A stretch of DNA of 35,278 nt from Muribaculaceae bacterium Isolate-002 (NCI) (GTDB lineage: Bacteria > Bacteroidota > Bacteroidia > Bacteroidales > Muribaculaceae). This document shows, in pieces, positions 25,426-30,622 of the stretch. A program made the translations under genes and the position numbers. The number at the start of each line of letters is the position of its first letter. Position 1 is the stretch's first letter. The stretch is taken from the NCBI GenBank assembly GCA_004102805.1, contig SCEG01000032.1, positions 1 through 35,278 on the forward strand, read 5' to 3'. The notes beneath the pieces are model-generated. The model was not told the origin of the DNA and searched no databases. It saw only the letters and a program-made list of their open reading frames with translations.

Positions 25426-26131
25426 CGCGTTTCAATTTATAGGGTTTCCAGTCGGCAAAATCATTGTTAAACGAATGGATTTTGTCGAAAATTTCTTCTT
25501 TGTAGAACCTCGCCACGCCTTCATCGACTGTTATAACCGTCTGTTCGCAACGTGGATTGCTGTTAAGGTTTGCCGAACCCTCGACCGCAAAATCAAAGCG
25601 TTCACCAAAACCGGCCATAACTTTAGAGTGATTCCGGAACACGGCAACGCGGCCGCCCATGAGCGCGACGACCTCGCGCAAAGTGTTGTAAACCTCGGCA
25701 AACTTGGAATCGAAAATTTCACCGAGATAGAGGTCGAGCCGTCCAATCAATCCGCTACGCTGCCATTTCAAAAGCGTTTCCGCGTCAGTCAACGCCATAG
25801 AGAAGGTGGACAAACAAACGTACTCCAGCGGTTGCTGTTTCAGTATAGCCCGGAGATAGGTCAGCGCGTCAACATCGCCGAAAGAAAAACAATGATATGC
25901 CTCGCCCTGCGAAAAGTGCCACGGTAGGACATTTTCGAGAAAAAGCTCGGATTTTACGCGGCGTTCAAAGTTTCGCGACATCGAGCGGAACACCCTCGTT
26001 TCTTTCCCGGTGTTCTTATCCTCGGCGCGTTCCTTGGCCTCGTCCTTGCCTTTGCCTTTTTTGTCCGGCTGCTGCTCCGGGGTGGCGAATAAATCACGCA
26101 TTTGCTTTAACTCTGTTTTCGGGGTTGACAT
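25412..26131 (-). CDS. PLD-like (HKD-type) protein in the head module
   Basis: The product of 239 residues has a charged, probably disordered N terminus (1-50, Lys/Glu-rich). A domain with the phospholipase D pattern follows: His168-x-Lys170 (NHSK), then EGSANLNSNPR with GSAN at 185-188. The Asp of the classic HxK(x4)D is not in place (Phe175). One motif per chain is the layout of Nuc-type nucleases, which work as dimers. It lies between portal and the DUF6712-like gene, where a protease, scaffold or capsid gene is expected. Its role may be in DNA processing during packaging, in injection, or structural. It overlaps the portal gene by 38 bases; an ATG at 26101 would reduce this to 8. Confidence 0.62.
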   Translation of the reverse strand: MSTPKTELKQMRDLFATPEQQPDKKGKGKDEAKERAEDKNTGKETRVFRSMSRNFERRVKSELFLENVLPWHFSQGEAYHCFSFGDVDALTYLRAILKQQPLEYVCLSTFSMALTDAETLLKWQRSGLIGRLDLYLGEIFDSKFAEVYNTLREVVALMGGRVAVFRNHSKVMAGFGERFDFAVEGSANLNSNPRCEQTVITVDEGVARFYKEEIFDKIHSFNNDFADWKPYKLKRDETI

Positions 26132-27449
26132 TCTTTTCGGCCTCGACTACGGTGCGGTAAAGACCAATCTTTATATCGGTGCCGGGATGGTTGATATCGA
26201 TATATTGCTGGAACGGCTTGCAGAGCACCATATCGGGCACGGCAGTCTCGGTTGCGTTGTAGACCTTCAGTGCGTAAAGCTTTTCAGATCCGGAGCCAAG
26301 TTTCGTGTCAAGGATAAGATTGGAGAGTGATGGATCGAGACCGAAACCTGATGTGGCAGCAGCTTCCGACTTCTTGCAGATTGCCACCATTGCCTCGATA
26401 TACTCTTTAACTTTGTTGTCGATAGCGGTGATCTTCCATCCCTCGAAATTGTTAGCCTCCTCGTTCCAGAACTGCGAGGTATGGAGGAACTTGCCCGCGT
26501 TCTCCTTGCCGGACATCGAGGCGGCAAACTTCTCCATCGCTGCGTCCTTGAACTCCTCCAACATTTCTTTTTTGTAAGGTATGTTTCTTTGCTGACAGGC
26601 CATTTTTATCTGCTCCTCGGCGCGGTCCCAATATGACTGGGGCGATTCGATATGTTTCGAGATAGCCGAGGCGTTCTCGTTGTAAGCTGCGAGGAGTGGC
26701 GCGAGTGTTCCGGCCAGCTCCAGCCAATCGAACGCACCGATAAAGCGCGGTACGCTGTAATGGTCGTGGTTGTAACTGTAAATGTTGTAATATGCCAGCG
26801 AAACGGGATATTTCAGAGGGTCGGAGGGGTCAAACAGAGGGTAAACGTGTGATGTGCTGGGAGAGGCCAGCGGCCAATCTGCCACCATCGCTTGTGTAGG
26901 CAGCTTGTTTTCTCCGGGCCATACGAAACGAACTTTTCCGGCCGGAACGTGTTCGACCCTCGCAATACGCCCGGAGCCGATACGCGCCCCGCGTGAACGT
27001 GTGAATTTAACCCAGAATCCCTCCAAATGACAGAGGTCTATCAGACAACGGTGCATTTGTGTGAGGTAGTCGGTAGCCTTCAGGTCGGCGGTAATCCGGT
27101 CGTCAACAGTCCACGCCCGGTAAAAGATATTGTTCGCGTCCACAGCGTCGCGGTAGAGCCTCGGCCCTTCGCCCCACTGGAGGCCTGCCTTCTTGCCCAT
27201 TATACCTTCGCCGGCGTAGAACTTTTCGAGCAACATGCACACACGGTTAGGGAGGTCGTTATCGCGGCCAAACGGTATTATCGGCGTACCGTTCACGTTC
27301 ATATATTTATATCCAAACGAGGCGATAGAGCCGCCGCGTAACATGAAGGTCGAGGGTGTGAATCCGCGACCCTTGGCGTTCATGCTGAAGGTGTATATTT
27401 CACCGGCTCCATTATCTACGAAACCGAAATTTCCGCTTCTGCGTATCAT
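26094..27449 (-). CDS. Phage portal protein
   Basis: This is the ring through which DNA enters and leaves the head; at 451 residues it has normal length. It begins with a beta-rich segment and IIPFGRDNDLPNRV. The middle contains long helices typical of the portal stem and wing. A segment I associate with portals of Bacteroidetes phages (SGFGLDPSLSNLILD) lies near residues 366-380. The gene is preceded by a small hypothetical gene and followed by the PLD-like gene, with a 38-base overlap. The assignment rests on pattern and synteny with terminase upstream. Confidence 0.75.
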   Translation of the reverse strand: MIRRSGNFGFVDNGAGEIYTFSMNAKGRGFTPSTFMLRGGSIASFGYKYMNVNGTPIIPFGRDNDLPNRVCMLLEKFYAGEGIMGKKAGLQWGEGPRLYRDAVDANNIFYRAWTVDDRITADLKATDYLTQMHRCLIDLCHLEGFWVKFTRSRGARIGSGRIARVEHVPAGKVRFVWPGENKLPTQAMVADWPLASPSTSHVYPLFDPSDPLKYPVSLAYYNIYSYNHDHYSVPRFIGAFDWLELAGTLAPLLAAYNENASAISKHIESPQSYWDRAEEQIKMACQQRNIPYKKEMLEEFKDAAMEKFAASMSGKENAGKFLHTSQFWNEEANNFEGWKITAIDNKVKEYIEAMVAICKKSEAAATSGFGLDPSLSNLILDTKLGSGSEKLYALKVYNATETAVPDMVLCKPFQQYIDINHPGTDIKIGLYRTVVEAEKNVNPENRVKANA

Positions 27450-27462
27450 CTTGCTTAAAGTG

Positions 27463-27759
27463 TTAGTTTAACACCGTTCGGCGACCGTTGAACTCGGTAA
27501 TTAAAACCTGCCAGCAATTACGGGCGAGGCCTGTTTCCGTATCGGTGAAAAATAATTTATAACTTGCGTCTGAAATTTTGTCGTCTTTTGCCTTAGGGCG
27601 GATTCGCGCTGCGTTGATTTTAACCACGTCGCCGCCGTTGCGCGTCTGCCTGTTCCATTTGCGGAATGTGAGCGAGAACGTACCACCGGCGAGGCTAATC
27701 CGCTTCATCTCGGAGATAGCGTCATAGAGATCTATCGGCTGCGCTGCTGCTTTATCCAT
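27463..27759 (-). CDS. Small basic phage protein
   Basis: The product of 98 residues is soluble, basic and probably beta-rich (GGTFSLTFRKWNRQTRNGG). The function is unknown. Its ATG at 27759 overlaps the end of the spanin candidate by 28 bases. A later ATG at 27708 would avoid overlap and begin at MKRISLAGG, so the true start is uncertain. The gene ends 14 bases before the portal start. A small hairpin (GTGTTA/TAACAC, 27460-27474) covers its stop. Confidence 0.6.
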   Translation of the reverse strand: MDKAAAQPIDLYDAISEMKRISLAGGTFSLTFRKWNRQTRNGGDVVKINAARIRPKAKDDKISDASYKLFFTDTETGLARNCWQVLITEFNGRRTVLN

Positions 27760-28289
27760 GGCAGTATTTTTTCGGTGAGCAGGATATAACCCCAGTAAAG
27801 AGCGAACAGAAGCAATACGCCGTGTTCCACGAGCGATTTCAGAGATATTCCGGTGTCAATCTCCGCCGTAGCTTTCTCCTTTTTCTGGGTGACGGTATCC
27901 ACATCGGCAGCAACTTCGGTATGTGCCGACGCATCAACGCCATGAAAAAGGCTTTCTGCCAGCGTATTTCTTGCGGCGACGGCTGAAACAGTGCCCGCAT
28001 GAGTCCACGCAATGAGCACGGGTCGACCGGCGCTGTCACGGCTGATTGCAATGCTGCCGTTATCTCGGGAGGCAATGGTGGCGGTGTCGCACTCCTCTGT
28101 GCGTGATGCAGATGCCATAAATGATGTATCGACTTCGCTCTCTGTCCGGGTGCAGACGGTAGCGTCGGTGTGGGTCGTTGTCTCCTCTGAAGCTTTGCGC
28201 GAAGTGCGGCAGCCCACAGTTGCAGCGCAAAGAGCAGCCGCGACAATAAGCACGGTGTAGTGGCTGATGGTTTTATCATGATGTTTCAT
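27732..28289 (-). CDS. Candidate unimolecular spanin (lipoprotein with C-terminal membrane helix)
   Basis: The product of 185 residues has an N-terminal signal (KTISHYTVLIVAAALCAA) ending in a lipobox-like TVGC with Cys27. The middle is Ser/Thr-rich and hydrophilic. A single C-terminal membrane helix (HGVLLLFALYWGYILL) and a basic end follow. A protein fixed to the outer membrane by lipid and to the inner membrane by a helix is the layout of u-spanins such as T1 gp11, which fuse the two membranes at the last step of lysis. It follows a holin-like gene by 13 bases. The lipobox is imperfect (Thr at -3), so an ordinary lipoprotein remains possible. Confidence 0.55.
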   Translation of the reverse strand: MKHHDKTISHYTVLIVAAALCAATVGCRTSRKASEETTTHTDATVCTRTESEVDTSFMASASRTEECDTATIASRDNGSIAISRDSAGRPVLIAWTHAGTVSAVAARNTLAESLFHGVDASAHTEVAADVDTVTQKKEKATAEIDTGISLKSLVEHGVLLLFALYWGYILLTEKILPWIKQQRSR

Positions 28290-28302
28290 CGGTTTACCGG
28301 TG

Positions 28303-28581
28303 TTACTGCGCCTGGGTTATCTCGTCGAGACGTTCCTGCACGTTGTTCTTGAACTTGTCGAGCTCGTTGGCGTAGTGTATGGAAATACCGAGCAACGAGG
28401 CCACGAAAATGCAGATACTGCCGAAAGCTGTCAATACTGATCCGTGAATCTCGCCTTCCGGTTGGGTGAAAAGCCCGATAAAGAGCAGCCCTAATCCGGC
28501 TATCATGGTGAACACAGCCAGCGCGTAGATGATCACCTCCTTGAAGGTGAGCCTGTCAAATTCCTGTTTGAGATGTTTCAT
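28303..28581 (-). CDS. Holin-like two-helix membrane protein
   Basis: The product of 92 residues starts with a charged amphipathic segment, followed by two membrane helices (about 15-37 and 48-68) joined by a short loop (TQPEGEIHGS). The C terminus is a charged, coiled-coil-like helix (ELDKFKNNVQERLDEI). I have seen this arrangement in lysis-type cassettes of Bacteroides phages. It lies 13 bases before the spanin candidate, so the two probably act together, with the lysozyme further downstream in the same direction. Confidence 0.62.
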   Translation of the reverse strand: MKHLKQEFDRLTFKEVIIYALAVFTMIAGLGLLFIGLFTQPEGEIHGSVLTAFGSICIFVASLLGISIHYANELDKFKNNVQERLDEITQAQ

Positions 28582-28658
28582 CGCTTAATGAATGATTGAT
28601 TACAGTGCGAATTTCACAATTATACCGCGCGTTACGAAGGACACACCCGGAAGCAACG

Positions 28659-28688
28659 AGGAACGCCCGTTTCACAACGGACGTTCCT
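28659..28688. promoter_or_regulatory. Hairpin between two phage genes
   Basis: AGGAACG (28659-28665) pairs with CGTTCCT (28682-28688), and CCGT (28667-28670) with ACGG (28677-28680), with one C/A mismatch and a 6-base loop. It lies 55 bases after the stop of the gene at 28743-29312 and about 78 bases before the holin-like start. There is no clear T run on either strand, so it may be an mRNA-processing or stabilising hairpin and not a terminator. Confidence 0.5.
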
Positions 28689-28742
28689 GCCTTATTGATT
28701 ATTGCTTATGTGGTAAACCTAAATCAATCTTTTATCTTGACG

Positions 28743-29312
28743 TTATACGTTATCCGCGGTATTTGCAGTTTGAGCGTTGTCGTCATGCTGTTCAGTATTG
28801 TAAGCCTGAGCCTCATTGGCTTCCGACTTATAGCTATATAGTAGTGGCACCATTTCGCCGAGGAGTGAGGCTGCTTCCGCAAAATGTGCAAAAACCTCAG
28901 CCATTCGTGAGTCGATTGCGTCATCTTTTCCTGCTCTTTCGGCGTGTTCGCCGGCTTCCTTAAGTATGTAGGTCGCTTGTTTTAGGCGGTCGAGCGTGTT
29001 GTTCAGGTCTTTGATTGCTTCTTCGCCTTCGTTGAGCTGTTCAGGTTCGGCGGGGTGAGTGATACCGTCGAAAGGGTCGTTGAGCGGTGCCGGAGGGCCG
29101 GCGATGTCGGCAATATCGGAGCGGAGGGCGTTCAGGGCGCGGAGCGTGTGCATTGCCTCGTTGTCGCTCATGCCGATTTCGTCGGAGTTGTTGAGTATGT
29201 AGTTAAACAGGCGGTCGAGGTGAGCACGGTAGAACTGGTAAGTTCCGCAGGGGTGTTGGAGTGCTTGGATTGCTTTTACAGCGTCGGGGGTGAGGTTGAT
29301 ATTATTTTCCAT
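28743..29312 (-). CDS. Hypothetical helical phage protein
   Basis: The product of 189 residues is acidic and almost wholly helical, with no signal or membrane helix. A Pro-rich hinge (GPPAPLNDPFDGITHPAEP) at about residues 72-91 separates two helical halves. The C-terminal 30 residues are low-complexity Asn/Ala/Thr/Asp. I do not recognise the family. It follows the small membrane protein at 29343 by 30 bases and is followed by a 161-base gap with one hairpin. Confidence 0.6.
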   Translation of the reverse strand: MENNINLTPDAVKAIQALQHPCGTYQFYRAHLDRLFNYILNNSDEIGMSDNEAMHTLRALNALRSDIADIAGPPAPLNDPFDGITHPAEPEQLNEGEEAIKDLNNTLDRLKQATYILKEAGEHAERAGKDDAIDSRMAEVFAHFAEAASLLGEMVPLLYSYKSEANEAQAYNTEQHDDNAQTANTADNV

Positions 29313-29342
29313 ATCGATAATTTTTTTGTTGTGATTGTCAGT

Positions 29343-29618
29343 TTACCATTGCTTCAGGCCGAGGCGGTCTTGACGGAGGTCGCGGGCTGTCTGTCGCCAT
29401 GCCCACGGGGTGAAGGCTGCAAGCCACACCATAGCACCGTAGGCGATTGCGTGAGTGTCGTCGGTGCATACGCCCCACCATTCCCAGAGAACGGCGATTA
29501 CGCTTGCAAAGGTAAACAATTTTTCTGATGTGAGGTAAATAATTCCTTTGATAAGGAGTTTTTTCACTCTTGGCTTGTGTGACAAAGCCGGAGTCGGTAA
29601 CGCTGTAACTGTTTTCAT
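29343..29618 (-). CDS. Small membrane protein behind an attenuator-like leader
   Basis: The product of 91 residues has a basic N terminus (KPRVKKLLIKGIIYLTSEK) and two hydrophobic, tryptophan-rich segments (about 34-50 and 58-74), ending in a charged tail. The function is unknown; a holin or membrane-modifying protein is possible. Its ATG is preceded, two bases upstream, by a 13-base sequence that can pair with a copy 62 bases further upstream. The enclosed part contains a strong terminator. Expression is therefore likely controlled at both transcription and translation. Confidence 0.65.
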   Translation of the reverse strand: MKTVTALPTPALSHKPRVKKLLIKGIIYLTSEKLFTFASVIAVLWEWWGVCTDDTHAIAYGAMVWLAAFTPWAWRQTARDLRQDRLGLKQW

Positions 29619-29752
29619 TTCTCGGTGAGTTTGTTGTTTTGAGTTTGACGATGTTGTTTAGGCACAAAAAAAGACGACAGCCTTCCCTTGTCGTCAAACT
29701 CACCGAGGAAACCGACGAAAGCCGATTAAACTTTAGGTGTGGGAGGCTGTCG
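29619..29752 (-). promoter_or_regulatory. Attenuator-like leader with competing hairpins
   Basis: Three pairings are visible in the leader RNA, read 5' to 3' on the minus strand. (1) 29752-29741 can pair with 29687-29675, 12 bases with a one-base bulge. (2) The terminator stem is 29695-29689 with 29679-29673, followed by seven U. (3) 29707-29695 can pair with 29633-29621, 13 perfect bases ending two bases before the start codon. Pairing 1 uses the terminator's 3' arm, so 1 and 2 exclude each other. A fourth option, 29701-29693 with 29649-29641 (9 bases), competes with pairing 3. On the plus strand, three degenerate 10-base units (CCGA plus A-rich) lie at about 29703-29732. Confidence 0.65.
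29666..29695 (-). terminator. Terminator inside the leader of the 29343-29618 gene
   Basis: On the minus strand, GACGACA (29695-29689) pairs with TGTCGTC (29679-29673), closing a 9-base loop. Seven T follow (29672-29666). It lies 48 bases upstream of a start codon on the same strand, the position of an attenuator rather than of a gene-end terminator. Confidence 0.8.
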
Positions 29753-29776
29753 CCTATTACCGTATGTCTTGGGCAT

Positions 29777-29830
29777 AAAAAAAGCCCGTGAATATTTAGA
29801 GCCGTTCCAGGCTTTCGAGGATAACCCTCG
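29777..29830 (-). terminator. Terminator with adjacent upstream hairpin
   Basis: On the minus strand, CGAGG/CCTCG (29830-29826 with 29820-29816, 5-base loop) is followed at once by AAAGCCTG (29815-29808). That segment pairs with CGGGCTTT (29788-29781, one G-U pair), then TTTT, giving a run of seven T in total. It would end a short RNA starting near 29840, or act as a second attenuator. Confidence 0.7.
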
Positions 29831-29831
29831 T

Positions 29832-29852
29832 GAGTTTGACAACACAAATTTC
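29832..29852 (-). promoter_or_regulatory. Possible promoter P2 and repeated start region
   Basis: The minus strand has GAAATTTG at 29852-29845, one base from the TAnnTTTG consensus, followed by a GTCAAACTC start region (29840-29832). The same arrangement (TAAATTTG then TGTCAAACTC) occurs at 30300-30280, where it matches the consensus fully. The two segments agree at 19 of 21 bases in my alignment. A TTTG lies 16 bases upstream at the end of a T run. Confidence 0.45.
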
Positions 29853-29869
29853 GGCAGAATAATGTGAAC

Positions 29870-29903
29870 AAAAAAAAAAAAACAGTTAATAAATGTTATT
29901 AAC
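29870..29903 (-). terminator. AT-only hairpin with T13 tract
   Basis: On the minus strand, GTTAATAA (29903-29896) pairs perfectly with TTATTAAC (29892-29885) across a 3-base loop. It is followed by TG and thirteen T (29882-29870). The stem is weak in G-C pairs but the T tract is extreme. It may back up the terminator at 29931-29954. Confidence 0.6.
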
Positions 29904-29930
29904 AAAAAGAAAAATATCTTAACATAACAA

Positions 29931-29954
29931 CGCCGAAACCCGTAGGCTTCGGCG
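29931..29954 (-). terminator. Terminator after the 81-aa membrane protein gene
   Basis: On the minus strand, CGCCGAA (29954-29948) pairs with TTCGGCG (29937-29931) across a 10-base loop and is followed by TTGTTATGTT. It lies 41 bases after the stop codon at 29996, a normal gene-end position. Confidence 0.7.
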
Positions 29955-29995
29955 CATTATAAGGTGTATCAGTAAAGTTTACAGTCTTCTTCCGG

Positions 29996-30241
29996 CTAAC
30001 CTTTTGTGGGCTGCTGTTCATTCGGTTCGTGTGGTTCATGCTTTTTCAGATATAGGGAGGCAGCCTTTACGATGAAAGCGAAACCCCATAAAATGGACGC
30101 AGCAACAAATTCGGCGAAGGCCATACCGAGATTTAGCAGATTGGTTGTGTCTGTGGCAAACATAATCATAAAAACCAGAGCCGCAAGGAAAAGCACAAAG
30201 ACAGCGGCGTTAATGCAAAATAGGCATCTATCGTATTTCAT
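29996..30241 (-). CDS. Small two-helix membrane protein
   Basis: The product of 81 residues starts at the ATG at 30241; the longer frame upstream reads into non-coding sequence and lacks a good start. It has two membrane helices (about 8-28 and 36-62) and a hydrophilic C terminus (KKHEPHEPNEQQP). The function is unknown. It has its own promoter box (30293-30300) and terminator, so it forms a single-gene unit between terminase and the leader-controlled gene. Such isolated small membrane proteins in prophages are sometimes expressed in lysogens, but that is inference. Confidence 0.65.
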   Translation of the reverse strand: MKYDRCLFCINAAVFVLFLAALVFMIMFATDTTNLLNLGMAFAEFVAASILWGFAFIVKAASLYLKKHEPHEPNEQQPTKG

Positions 30242-30292
30242 ACGCAAAAAATTATGGGTAATCTTCCGCCGGTTTTCGGGAGTTTGACAGCG

Positions 30293-30300
30293 CAAATTTA
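30293..30300 (-). promoter_or_regulatory. -7 box for the 81-aa membrane protein gene
   Basis: The minus strand reads TAAATTTG, a full TAnnTTTG match, about 52 bases upstream of the ATG at 30241. It is followed by TGTCAAACTC, also present after the second box near 29850. No TTG is found at the expected -33 distance. Confidence 0.5.
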
Positions 30301-30425
30301 CGGATTTTTCACGGTAATAGAGTAAAAAATTGGAGATTGCAACACAAAAAATGCGGTTTTTAGCGTAAAATTTTGCTCTACTTTTTACCAAACACCACTA
30401 TATCAAGCAACTAAACACGCCTAAA

Positions 30426-30485
30426 ATGAAAAACGCTATTTTCGACGCGCTCCGTAGGGCGGCCCGCTCTGACGGCCGAAAGTAA
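30426..30485 (+). CDS. Candidate 19-codon small ORF on the opposite strand
   Basis: The plus strand has ATG followed by 18 sense codons and TAA, encoding a basic, helix-prone peptide (MKNAIFDALRRAARSDGRK). The A-rich bases before the ATG suit Bacteroidetes initiation. A hairpin (CACCCC/GGGGTG) lies five bases after its stop, at 30490-30507. It is the only plus-strand candidate in the phage apart from the integrase, in a gap of about 380 bases with no other gene. At this length chance is a serious alternative. Confidence 0.3.
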   Translation: MKNAIFDALRRAARSDGRK

Positions 30486-30489
30486 TTAC

Positions 30490-30507
30490 CACCCCTTACC
30501 GGGGGTG
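30490..30507. promoter_or_regulatory. Short hairpin in the terminase downstream gap
   Basis: CACCCC (30490-30495) pairs with GGGGTG (30502-30507) across a 6-base loop. It follows the candidate small ORF on the plus strand. There is no T run on either strand, so termination is uncertain. Confidence 0.4.
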
Positions 30508-30556
30508 AAATGTGAGGTTTTGAATCGTTACGGCGTTATGAGAGGGCGCACACGAC

Positions 30557-30588
30557 ACCGCCCGGCGGCTGTGCTGTCGTCGGGCGGT
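30557..30588. promoter_or_regulatory. GC-rich hairpin after the terminase large subunit gene
   Basis: ACCGCCCG (30557-30564) pairs perfectly with CGGGCGGT (30581-30588) across a 16-base loop. It lies 35 bases after the terL stop codon. There is no T tract, so it may be a factor-dependent terminator, a processing site or an mRNA-stabilising structure. Confidence 0.5.
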
Positions 30589-30622
30589 AACATGGTCGGA
30601 TAATAGTCGGTATGTAGGTCGG

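Noticed and set aside
29338..29871. A 177-codon minus-strand frame across the leader region
   Set aside because: It overlaps the 91-aa membrane protein in another frame and runs through several terminator-like hairpins; its composition is not protein-like.
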